The notes beneath the pieces are model-generated. The model searched no databases. It saw only the letters and a list, made by a program, of their open reading frames with translations, and had not been told where the DNA came from. From Spirogloea muscicola (lineage: Eukaryota; Streptophyta; Zygnematophyceae; Spirogloeales; Spirogloeaceae), in assembly GCA_009602725.1 (NCBI GenBank), contig WELB01000015.1, forward strand, positions 171,728 to 196,588: a stretch of DNA of 24,861 bases. The letters are read 5' to 3'. A program made the translations under genes and the position numbers. Shown here one piece after another: positions 1 through 11,500 of the stretch (position 1 is its first letter; the number at the start of each line of letters is the position of its first letter).

Positions 1-1489
1 GCAGCCCCAGCGCCACGGCGCGGCGACGGCTGCGCCGTCGAGCGGCGTGACGGGCGCCGCGCTCGGCGGCTGCACGACGGCGGTCCCCCTGCGGACTAGC
101 AGCGGCGGCGGCGCCCACATTCCGGTGGAGGGGCTCGAGGAAGCGGTCCTCATCCCCGCCGGCCATGGCTTGCGGGAGGGCATGCGCGTCACCCGGACTG
201 CCGACGGCGCCATCGTGGCCCTGCCCACCTCGGCGCCGCCGCCGGCGCCGCAGCTGGCGCACCGCATCCGCAGCGCGGCTTTCGTGAAGAGCAGCGCGGA
301 CGTCGCCGAGTGCCCACCGGCCGGCACCCGCCCCGAGTTTGCGCTCGTCGGCCGCTCCAACGTCGGCAAGTCCAGCCTCGTCAACATGCTGGTCGCCCGC
401 CGGGACCTTGCGCAGACCTCCAAGAAGCCGGGTGCGTTAAGGTGGCCAACTACTTGACAGAGATTTAAGTGAAGTATTACTTTTGCTATGTTCTTGTTAC
501 TGAAACTTCAAGAGTAGCAACAGCACTGAAGGTGACCAATCAACGAAGTGAACCTCAGATATTTATCTCGCAGCTTACAAGCATGATCCGAGGCCATCAT
601 TTGCTGGTCTACCACCTAGCGTCCTGGCGACTCAAGTATGACAGCGCCTATGACCGTCAGCTAGACCTTCGGCAGGGTCACAGCTGGCTGAGCCAGTGGT
701 GCCCCCCTCACGTGGCGACCCGCACGCAGGCAAGACGCAGCTCATCAATCACTACCTGATCAATGAGGACTGGTACCTGGTCGACCTGCCCGGCTACGGG
801 TGAGCTCGAGCAGCGCCATGATTTTAAACGTATGAAGAGCCCCTGCCCAGTGGACTGCAGCGTAGCACAGGGAAGATGGCAATGGCAACAGCTGTAGTGC
901 CCTTTTCAGGAAGGCATTGCTCTGACCATCAAATCTACATTGCTTCCTGCGTGGTTGCACATGCGGCAGCTACGCGGTCGCGCCCAAGGGTGTGCGCACA
1001 GAGTGGAACGAGTTCACAAAGGGGTACTTCCGCAGGCGCCCAAACCTTGTTTCTGTGTTCCTGCTCGTGGATGCCAGCATTCCCCCGCAGGCAATCGACC
1101 TCGAGTGTGCCGACTGGCTTGGCCGCAACAAGGCAGGCTTCCCTGCCGATATGCTTTTCTGAGCACATTCTGAGCTCCTTACAAGGTCTGATGCTAACAA
1201 GGTGCTAGATATAAGGACAGAAAGTAGCCAAGCTTTGCACAGATTTGTTACTATTCTGGGCCAATTGATGCAGATACCTGTTACGGTAGTCTTCACCAAG
1301 TGCGACCGCAGAAAGAAGAGCAAGAATGGTGGGCGGCCACCGGCGGAGAATGCAGCAGCCTTTATTGAGCAGCTTGCGGAGCACTATGCTGAGTTGCCGC
1401 CCTACATAATGACGAGCTCTGTCAGCGGCACCGGCAAGGATGAGCTCCTTGCGCACATTGCGGCGCTGAGACATCACTGGCGGACCTGA
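1..1489 (+). CDS. engB: EngB/YihA-family organellar GTPase, 5'-partial, 4 exons visible
   Basis: Exons join(<2..431, 730..799, 970..1132, 1274..1489), 292 codons visible before the TGA at 1487-1489. All junction phases agree. The GTPase motifs appear in order: G1 GRSNVGKSS (350-376), the G2-region threonine in TSKKPGKT across the first junction, G3 DLPGYG at the end of exon 2, G4 TKCD, and a G5-like SSVSG. The run [15 protein letters not shown] and the exon-4 VFTKCD and [12 protein letters not shown] segments read like plant chloroplast/mitochondrial EngB. The family binds GTP and acts in large ribosomal subunit assembly. No ATG is visible upstream of the G domain and the frame is open to base 2, so the start and any transit peptide lie outside the window. 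The roughly 100 residues before the G domain are Ala/Pro/Gly-rich. Intron 3 has a GC donor. Confidence 0.93.
1133..1273 (+). other. GC-AG intron of the EngB gene
   Basis: Family similarity demands that GRNK be followed directly by [11 protein letters not shown]. The only junction giving this in phase 0 is AAG|GCAGGC at 1132/1133 joined to ATGCAG|ATA at 1273/1274. There is no GT donor in frame before the stop at the end of MLF. I therefore call a non-canonical GC donor. Confidence 0.75.
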
Positions 1490-2591
1490 CCGTAGGAGCC
1501 TCTGCCGTTCGTGGTTCCCTTTGCCAGCTCGCGGTTGTGCCAACAGAGAATTGTGCGAACTACTACTCGGGACTACTCATGAGCAGGTAAGTCCTATTAA
1601 ATCCTGGCACATGTCATACTGAATTTCATGTCAAGTCTGATTGCCGACTGACAGTGACTATGGTTCTTCTCTTGCCAGGCACCTCCAGTCCAGGGCGACT
1701 GGCGGCTGCTGCCATCCGTCTCTGGTTGCTGCACGCATTGGGCACCTTACACGTGGCCGGCAATGTGCACAATCTGACATGCAGGACTTACAAGAGCGTC
1801 AAAGTCGGAGCTTGCCGCTTGGCACGCCAGCCAGGCGCAAGCTTAGAGTCGTTTACAGAGTGCCTGCTTGGCTTCTCTTACATCGGCACGAATTTTGGTC
1901 CCTCTCTTTATGATATTGCATGTGTGCTCGTGAATTGAGACCACGGATTCGCGGTTCTGTGTAAGCATTGCACATGAAGCATCACAGAGGTTGGCCCATC
2001 AGCCAGAGATAGACCGCGACAGCCTGCATCATTGCGCGAGAGGTTTTGAGGCAAGTAGGGATGACAGAGCCCACTCAGACAGACACTAGTAGCCGGCTTT
2101 GAGGAGCAAGAGTGAGCGCAAGTGCAGCTTCCTTTGCAGGGACTACGGCAGCGGAATGGACCTATCCCATCAGCAGCATTTAACAAGCTTGTCGAGAAGT
2201 GCTTCACAAACTGATGGGAAGAGGGAGGGGGTCAAGAGATAGTAAATGTGGGCTGGGGAGTGGGAGTGACACAAAGTACAGAAACAGCTCACGTACAAAG
2301 TAAGGCAATGGCTGTGAGAGGCCAGCTCAAAGGAATGTACAAAGAAAGATGTTAAGTGCACAGACGTGAGCTGACGACCGGTAAGCAGGGCTGTGGCCAC
2401 AGGTCATCGAGTGCACTTGATAGCAGCTACAGTGTGGGGCTCACTAGTGAAGGCTCGCAAAGGCTGATTGGAAGCTAGGCATCCGGTAGTCAGTCAAGAA
2501 ACATTACCTAATGCCTACCTTAGTGCTGACCCATCTGATTGATTGCAGCCAGCTCAGCTCAGTGGAGGAGCTAATCTCAACCCCTCCGGCA
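1490..2591. other. Intergenic: EngB 3' UTR and RAPTOR 5' region
   Basis: No recognisable coding sequence on either strand. The short open frames here have no family resemblance. Just before the RAPTOR start, GATTGATTGCAG (ending 2548) looks like a 3' splice site, so the last part of a 5' UTR intron may lie here. No TATA-type signal is evident. Confidence 0.5.
1587..1678 (+). other. Possible 3' UTR intron of the EngB gene
   Basis: A strong donor GAGCAG|GTAAGT sits 97 nt after the EngB stop and a pyrimidine-rich acceptor TTCTCTTGCCAG|G follows at 1678. Nothing coding is recognisable on either side, so this would be a UTR intron. The call rests on splice-site quality alone. Confidence 0.4.
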
Positions 2592-5500
2592 ATGGCGCCG
2601 CGGCCTGCGCCGTGGCCGCCGCGGCGCGCGCGCCCGCCCGGGCGCGNCGGCGGCCGCGGGGCGGGAGGCCTCCTCCAACAGGACGTCGGAGGCGCCGGCG
2701 GCAGCATCGGCAACGCCGCCGGCGTTGCCTACCTCCCGCATGGCGTCTACCTCTGCGACCTGCGGCACGACGCCTGGGACGATTCCGCGGCGGCGTTGGC
2801 GGCGCCGGAGGCGGCGGCAGCCGCGGCGGCGCCCGACGGCCTCGTCTCCCGGTGGCGCATGAAGGACCGGGTGAGACTGTGATCACGCTGCCGAAGTTAA
2901 GGAGCTAGCAGAGGATTTAGCGAAGGAAATAACGAAGGAGTTAGCGAAGGAGTCAGCAAAGCTGCATACTTGCTGCAGCTGGGGAATGACGCTAGCCATG
3001 GCGCCTGCGCTGCCTCCCCCGGCCTCTCAGATGAAGACCGGCGGCGTGGCGCTGGTGGTGTGCCTCAACATCGGCGTCGACCCCCCCGACGTCATCAAGA
3101 TCTCCCCCTGCGCCCGCCTGGAGTGCTGGATAGGTCAGGTCCTGCAGGAGGAAGCGCTTTCACCAGCTCACCAGTGCAGTCGTGCACGTGCACATTCCTG
3201 CAAGCTGCGGTGTGGGCTGCCCTTGTGTCACCTTGGGCAGATTCATTTGGGTCACATATGTTCAGCTTGTTGGGAATCATTGTTCAGTGAAGGGACTCAA
3301 GTATTCCATGATGCAAAGATTGAACATTGTTTTACTGCGTGACTTGTCTCCTCATCTGCTACTGCCAGCATCCTGCAGCCTCGTCGTCCTCATGCTTCTC
3401 TGGAGCCACAGCATAATGGCAGCAGCTTGTCATGAGCTGTCTATTGTCTTATGCACATGGCTCTTGTTCACAAGCTATAGGTGACATGGATGGTCTCGTT
3501 CTGATGAGTCCCTTATACTGTCGGCCGCTTTTCAGACCCCTTCTCCATGCCAGCACAGAGGGCGCTAGATGCCATCGGCAGAAACTTGCAGGCACAGTAC
3601 GAGCGATGGCAGCCACGGGTAAGAGCTAGCTCCTTGAATATATGCCAAACTCCTCAAGAAGTGTACTAGAGATAAGGCAGATGCCTTGCTGTGTCATGAT
3701 CACAGCAATCCAAAGTGCATAAAGGTTCTGGCAGAAAGATGTCCATTGCTATACAAGTGGTCAATCAAAGCACCTATTGCCACTTTTCTTTCTGAACGCC
3801 TTTGCCGCAAGAGCGGCATGCAGGCCAGGTACAAGATGCAGCTGGATCCAACTGTAGAGGACGTCAAAAAGCTGTGCACGTCCTCGCGGCGGAATGCCAA
3901 GACTGAACGCGTGCTCTTCCACTACAATGGGCATGGTGTACCCAAGCCAACTGTCAATGGAGAAATTTGGGTGTTCAATAAGGTCGGTCATTCTCGTTGT
4001 AATTGCTCTGTGGTTGGCTGAAGAGGCCTCAAGCCTAAGACGGGGGCTTACTTGTGTGTTGCATTGGTTCTTAATGTTTACAGAGCTATACTCAGTATAT
4101 ACCACTCTCTGTATACGAGCTGGAGTCGTGGCTTGGAACACCTTCCATTTACGTCTTGGATTGCTCGGCGGCTGGTACCATCGTCAACGCGTTCTGCGAA
4201 GTCAGTGATCATCGAGGCCTGGCCTGGCCAGCATAGGCAGCTTGTCATGCAATCTTCGTGTCACCCTTGCTTTCTCTGACACAGAAGTACTGGATCTATG
4301 TCTTGGCAATTGGGTCCTTTAGTTGACATCGGGTCCTTTAGTTGACATCAACAATGGAGGCGAATTGAAAGTAGCGTTGTGGTCAACGCAGAGGCCAGAG
4401 TGGGGACATGGAGGCTCTTCTGTCCCATCCATGAAGGAGACCATCATCCTGGCAGCATGTGGGGCTAGCGAAATCCTGCCGCAGAATGCTGATCTGCCAG
4501 CGGACATCTTCACCTCTTGCCTGACTACGCCGATAAAGATTGCTCTACAGTGGTAATACTGGCTCTCTGGTCAAGATACATTGGTTGATTGAAGGTGCTT
4601 GAAGGCTTTGCAGAGTGCTCTGAAATGGATCGCAGAGCTTGTTCATTTGCAGGTTCTGTCCTAGGTCACTATTGAAGGACACTTTGGACAAGGATTTGGT
4701 GGACAGAATACCTGGCCGGCAACAGGACCGCAAAACCCCCCTGGGGGAGCTAAACTGGATATTCACGGCCATTACAGATACAATAGCCTGGAATGTCCTG
4801 CCTAGAGGTTGCTGCTTAACCCTCCCACTTAGACCTGAGGCAGACCAACCGTTGGTCTGACTGAATAATGCCTTCTTCACTTGCACTTGACTGCTACTAT
4901 GGTGCAGTGTGTGGGTAGAATAGCTGCATACATGCATCACTGCGGCATATGGTCCTCCACGTACAAAGTGTTGCTTTAGGGAAGACCTTAGCTCTTATAA
5001 GTTGCTAACTTGTGGCCAAGATATCAATCACTAGCTGAGATAAGTGGCGTGTCTGTTACTGTGCCAGACCTCTTTCAGCGGCTCTTTCGCCAAGATCTTC
5101 TTGTGGCCAGCCTCTTCCGCAATTACCTCCTTGCCGAGAGGATCATGCGGGCAACAAATTGCACGCCTATTTCACACCCAAGACTTCCAGCCACACACCA
5201 GCACCACATGTGGTAAGTGCTCTACATGATTTTATTGCTCGTGGACTTTGGAAGGCTGATGGCATAACTGAAGGTTACTTGCTAGCTCTGGTCTCCAGCC
5301 TTTGGCAGGACTGCTCTGTATATACTACACATACAGTGAACGGCTGTTGTTCATAACAGGCATGCTTGGGATTTGGCTGCTGAGATATGCTTATCGCAGC
5401 TGCCAACACTCCTCAATGATCCAAATGCGGAGTTCCAGGTGTCGCTTTATCTCTCTGAAACCCCTTAAGATGGATCCACAGTGCTAGTCAGCCATTAGCA

Positions 5501-8500
5501 CAACCTCTGCTTTTCCAGCATCTCAGACGTGCCTGCTTACTGTTCGCCAGACAAAGCTGGATTGCAGTCCTCACTTTCATCTACTTGTTACACGCAGCCA
5601 AGCCCCTTCTTCACGGAGCAGCTAACAGCTTTTGAGGTTTGGTTGGAGCACGGATCTGAGGAGAAAAAACCCCCAGAGCAGCTTCCAATTGTCCTGCAAG
5701 TACGCGACCATTACTCTGAGAGCCTGCAGGCTACCAAGGCTTAGCAATATGTAAGGCACATAGCAGTGTTTCTCTTATGGAATTTATAGGGCAGTTACTT
5801 ATGACTTTCTTATATGCAGGTTCTCTTGAGCCAGTCTCACAGACTACGAGCATTGAAGCTTTTGGGCCGCTTCCTAGATATGGGAGCCTGGGCAGTCGAT
5901 CTGGTGAAGCTTTTACCAACGCTTTATTGTCCATCTGAAGTAAAAGCTTGCAGCTAGTGACCGAATTTAGGTTGTGTCACGATCAGCAGGTATAGTGTAT
6001 GCTGGAGCTTTCTATGTCAAGTATCCCATGCTGACTACTGACCCTGTTGTGTGCTACAGGCCTTATCTGTGGGAATCTTTCCATATGTGCTGAAGCTTCT
6101 GCAGACAACTGCGACAGAGCTGCGGCAGATACTTGTGTTTATATGGACCAAAATTTTGGCTCTTGACAAAGTGAGTGCGGCTTGGGATGTCAGAAGTCAT
6201 CAATGTGCTCACACCGGGTGCAGTCTATATCATACTAACACAGATAAGGGTACATTGTCTTTGTGGAGTTGTTGCTTATTATCATACTTTCCTACTGTTG
6301 CAGTCCTGTCAGGTGGACTTAGTCAAGGACGGTGGACATCTGTATTTCATCAAGTTCTTAGATAGTCGGGAAGCTTATGGCGACATCAGGGAGAGGGCAA
6401 TGACTGCCTTTGAGCGGGCCATGGCTGCTTTTGTACTTGCAGTAATTGCCGATAGTCACCCTAAAGGGCAAGCTGCCTGCATCCAGGTAAGAGGGTTCCG
6501 GTTTCAGGTCAAAGAGTACCATTGTATGTGTACCTAGCTTCTGACTGAGTAGCTGAAGCCCAAAGCCTCTTACTTAGTCTATCTTGATAGGTGTTGCTCA
6601 AGCCCTTGAAGCTTTCCATAGCTTAGAATTGAGAGCTTAGCCTCGGATTAGTGGACAGCTCCTGCTTTTTTCCTCAGCTTGAATAGAATAATGTAGAGTA
6701 GAGTAATACTAGATTAGAATCCTAACATTAGACTACAAAAGACTGACTAGAGTGCTCAGCCTTCAGGTGCCTCCAAGTACAGTTGGCGAAGACACCTTCT
6801 GACCCGCTCCTTCTGAGCCTTCCAATGTCATTCTCCCTTGTAGGCTGGCTTGGTTGGCATCTGCCTGGTGCACATCCAGGCGGCCCCACAGGGGGAGCCT
6901 CTGCTCCTCCAGTGGCTGTGCCTGTGCTTGGGTAAGCTGTGGGACGGCGCGCGCAGTGCTCAGCAGCTCGCTCTCAGGGATCAAGCCCCCCTCATTGTTG
7001 CTCAGCTCCTCACTGAACCTAAGCCCGAGGTCAGAGCAACCTTTCCTTTTTGTTATATTCCTTGCTCGTGAGCCTGTTAGTGGCAGAGTCTTACAACACT
7101 GAGATTCCTGCAGAGTATGGCAAAAAATGCACTCATTGTGTAGTATTATTTTGACACTCTTTTCACGTTCTTGGCAGCAGTCTCAGCACCACCTAACATT
7201 GTCCGTGTCGTGCTGAAGTACTCTTAAGCTGCTCAGCGTCCAGAGCGCAGCATGTCCACAGCTTAACCAGTCAACAACGAGTTGAATACTTACCCAAAAG
7301 TACTGTTTGTGATTGGCAGGTGAGAGCCTCTGCAACTTACACTTTAGGGACTCTTATACACTTTGGACCGAGTGCCAGTGAAGCTAGCCACCATGGGGGC
7401 TCCATAGAGGAAGAGTCAGCGGAAGGCTCAATAAGCGACCAAGCAGACGAGAATTCGTTGGCCGAGGAGCGCAGCATTGCACGATCTCTCCTCACCGTGC
7501 TCAATGATGCAAGTCCGCTTGTGCGCATGGAATTGGCAGTTGGTGAGCTCCCACACTACATGGTAACACAATGGTAGAGAATTATGGAGAGAAGTCGACT
7601 GTGATAAGGTCATACATACTTACGGACAACAAGAAGTACAAGCTAAAAGTGTTGACAGAATGTCTATGCCTCTGTTGGACTGGCCATGGTCAGTAGCTCA
7701 TCCTACGCAATCCCTTGTGCCCCATGACAGCACTGGCAAGGCTTGTGCACAGCCACAACCGCCTCTTCTGCAGAGCAGCGGCGGCGTACCTCAAGCCGCC
7801 ATCAAGTTTCATCCTTACCTCCTCAGCCTCCGCCAGGACACTCCCGGCACATCATGCCTTCTCCCCGCAGCTTGCTTTTGTGGGTGGAAGCTTCCTCGGC
7901 GAGCAGGCCCATGGCAGCTTCCAGCGTGGCCTAGGCTCACTTGCAGTGAAGAACCATCCCACTCCCTCGGTTGCCGTGGCTTCATCCTCCAGCCTGACCG
8001 TGCTGGTGGGCGCTTCGCCATCACCTGCAGTGGGCCCTTCGCCTTTCTTGTATGACGAATTGCCAGACAGGGGGAGAGAGGGGAGAGACTCTTCACAGGC
8101 TCCGACCTCGGCCAGGGCTAGCCTGGCTGATCGCTCTACAAACGACAGTATCACAGGTCATACTGACAGGAGATTGAATGGAAGGGTAGAGGAGGCCGAG
8201 AAGTCTGACGAAGAGCTTGAAGATGCAAGAGCGAAGGGGCTGGCTGATGTAAAGAAGGACGATGAAGCTGACCCACATGGCGAGGTTGTTGATGCGGAGA
8301 GAGGAGAAGATGGTGCTAATGGCTTGCCAGCTGAGTCTGGACGGCTTGAAGACGACAGAGCGCAGAACGAGGCGGAGGACCAGGCAACCTATGTGCAGTG
8401 CATCATGGCCATATACACCTTAGCGCGAGACCCTTCGCCAAGGGTTGCAGCGTTGGCAAGGCAGAGCCTTCGAAGCGTCGGAGTTGAGCCCGTAATCAAG

Positions 8501-11500
8501 GTGTTACCCACACCAGGCACAGGTCTTGGAGAGCAGAATGCACCGCAAGTGCAGGCTGCAAGAAGCGGGATGCCTCCGTATCCTGTGTCCATGCCAGGCT
8601 TGACGCGCTCCACCTCTTGGGTAGCGACTTCCACCTCAGGTATCCTCTTTGGATCCCTGCCACTTTGCTCCTGTCAATCAACTCATTGGCTTCTGTCCCT
8701 CTGTCGACAAGCTCTGTGGACTGCTGTTCAGCTATTGCTACTGTGCACCAGTGCATAAGCGGAAGTGTAGCCCTACTTCAAGCAAATGCATATTCTTGTT
8801 GCTCTAGGGAACATGGGAAATATGTGGCGAGCAGCCACTCCAAGCCCGCCGTCATCCGCTGCCGCATTCTTATCCACGCCCGCTGGCATGCGAAGAGCTG
8901 CTTCTTCGTACGATTTTGCGTCACCTGCCGCAACAGCGGGTGCCCGTGGGGCATACTTGGCCAACATGACCTCACCTCCCCCGAAAGCAAAGCAACATTC
9001 CAAAGCAGCCTTGGCACAGGTACGAGCTCTGCTCCTTCTCAAGAGATGGCCATGGCCCACTTTGATTTGACAGGAGGGCATCCATGTCAAAATTGCAACA
9101 TCTTGCTCCTGAAATTGTCAGTCTTAGTTCTTGACCTCCTTGCTTCTTTGGCTTGACTTGCATGCTCAGTCCTAAGATTGCTAGCCTAAGTGCTCGACCT
9201 TTCTCCTCCTTGATTCTTTGGCTACTTACATGTTCAGATGTTGATTTAAGCTCCTTCTAAGAGGAAAGCCTGCCATGTACCAATCTGGAGCATTTGGATA
9301 CGCCTGGACTCCTGTATGTCGATATGTCCAACTTTCTGGCCTTCTTTGATATTTCAGTGCTATGTCTAACAGGTACCTGTGGACTCCTCCATGGGAGCAG
9401 GATCCAGCACTCCTGTGCAAGAGCCTCCAGGACTCCCTCAGTCGACGTTGTATAGCTGGTCATGTGGCCACTTCTCCCGTCCTCTGCTCGAGCTTGCAGT
9501 GGATGATGAGGGTGATCATCGCCGGCAAGAACGAGAGAGGGCTGCGCTGGATGGCATCTCGGTCGCACACCATAGTGGTAAGTGTCACAAGTGACTGGTG
9601 ATTGCCTTGCCTGGAGACTGTCTGGCTTGTCATTGGCTTCGCAGTTGTGGCGCAAGTGTCTGGTTTGGTGAAGGTGTCAATTAATTAGCATGAAGATGTC
9701 AGAGGGCAGGCTGACAATTTGCTCCAGCCTGCGTGCCACACCTCCCTGCTGCCACGCCACTTCTTGGTGATGGTTGGAAGGGCTGAGTGTCACTTTGACA
9801 TGTTCAAAGCTAGCAAGCTGTATGTATATTGATGTGACCCATCGTGCAATGCTTACTGGTGTCCAATTGAAGTCCTGAAAGGCTTGTCAGTGTACTGATA
9901 TGGAAACTTAACGGAGATTTTACTTTTATGTACAGTAGTCAGCAAGGTCAGCGACCAGATTGCAAGCTTTGACACAGAGGCAGAGGTTGGAAGTCGTGCT
10001 GTCCTGCTGCACCCTTTCGTCCCCCTGGTCTGCATTGCTGACGAGGTCGAATGCATTAGGTGAGTGTTTGGCTACTCGTCAGGCTTGAGCCTGTAGGCAC
10101 GATACCACAGTGCTGTACATGCTGGTTGCATTGCACGGAGATTTTTAAGGTGGCAACCAAGCTAGGTGCTTGTCGTATCTTAGATGCAGTGATCTGAGTC
10201 TCTTGGACTTATTCTGCCTTCTACTTCAAACATTTACATAGGACTTCAAAGGGTTCGTCTGCACTTGACTTAGTGAATCATAAGAAAGCCCTGGCACTAG
10301 GAGTGCAGTTGGAAAGAGGTCATTGAGACTGCAGGCTAGCTTGTGTAGTCACACTTGACACATACCACAGCTTCCTTGGGTATTGAATCTTTTTGGATGT
10401 CGCCACTTCAAGTGCATTTCTCGTTAGACCATCACTATATGCTGAGATCACTCGACTTATACCAACAAATGCTTACTTATCGTCAACAGGATATGGAACT
10501 ATGAGGATGGAGTAACCATGAATATCTTCCAGAATCAGTCCTCGCCCGGAGAAGGAATAAGTCGGCTTTGCCTGCTTAATGAGTTGGACGAGTCTTTGCT
10601 CCTCATAGCCTCATGTATGTATGACAAGCTTGTGACCTCCACCTGGGCAGCTGTGACAATGTCTGTGCAGCCAGGGTGCACAATGGAGGTGCAGCCTTTT
10701 GCATGTTGTCTGATAGTTATGGCTCATATGCTGCTCAGAGGATGTATTGGAGCACTTGAATGAAGATCTGCAGACCAGGTTATTTGTCTCACACAGCAAG
10801 AAAGATTTGACAGCGATTGTCTGACAAGTATTAACTGCATTGAAGGAGCCCTGCTGACATAAGACCTGTTCTTATGACAGGTGATGGAACTGTCAGGGTG
10901 TGGAAGGATTACAGTCAGCAGGACAAGCAGAGAATGGCATCAGCATGGCTGGCTGTACAGGGTCACCGACCTGGAGCTCGGGGTAAGGGCGCAGTGGTTG
11001 ATTGGCAGCAGCTCATGGGTTTTCTGGTAAGCGCTGCCTCACTTTCTAAGTACAGTGGAATAGATGTCAGCATTTGTATGTTATTGATGCCTGATTTCTT
11101 GCTATATCAGTGCTCACAGGCTTCAAGGTGCCGGTGGGTTCTGGTCATGTCCGGTCTAGCTAAGATCGTCAATGTGGCATCTGGCGGCTGTGTCTGCAAC
11201 TTAGGCATACTTGTCGACAAAGTTGGCGTTGGTAATGGCCTCTTGCCTTCAACAGGGACAAGGCAATTAGACATGGATGACATGGGGGTACGAATGGGTT
11301 GTGATAGCTAGAGGCATTGTCACTGTGGATTAGTGGCGATGCTGAGTGTGCACATAGAGTTGTGGAACATTGCATCCCTTGAAAAGGAGGACAAGCCTGC
11401 AGCACATGTCTGACGCTTGAGCATTGCACCTTCTGTTTTGTTTTTGCTCGGGGCAGTATGCATCTGGGGAGATATCCTCTATCATGGTCTGGGACTTGCA

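Noticed and set aside
1641-1938. Overlapping plus-strand frames after EngB
   Set aside because: They overlap a likely UTR intron, resemble no family, and are short enough to be chance.
4323-4391. Upstream extension of RAPTOR exon 6 from the first TTTAG
   Set aside because: Ending exon 5 at FCE and starting at RPEWG (4392) fits the plant family spacing without the extra 23 residues, and the acceptor at 4391 is good.
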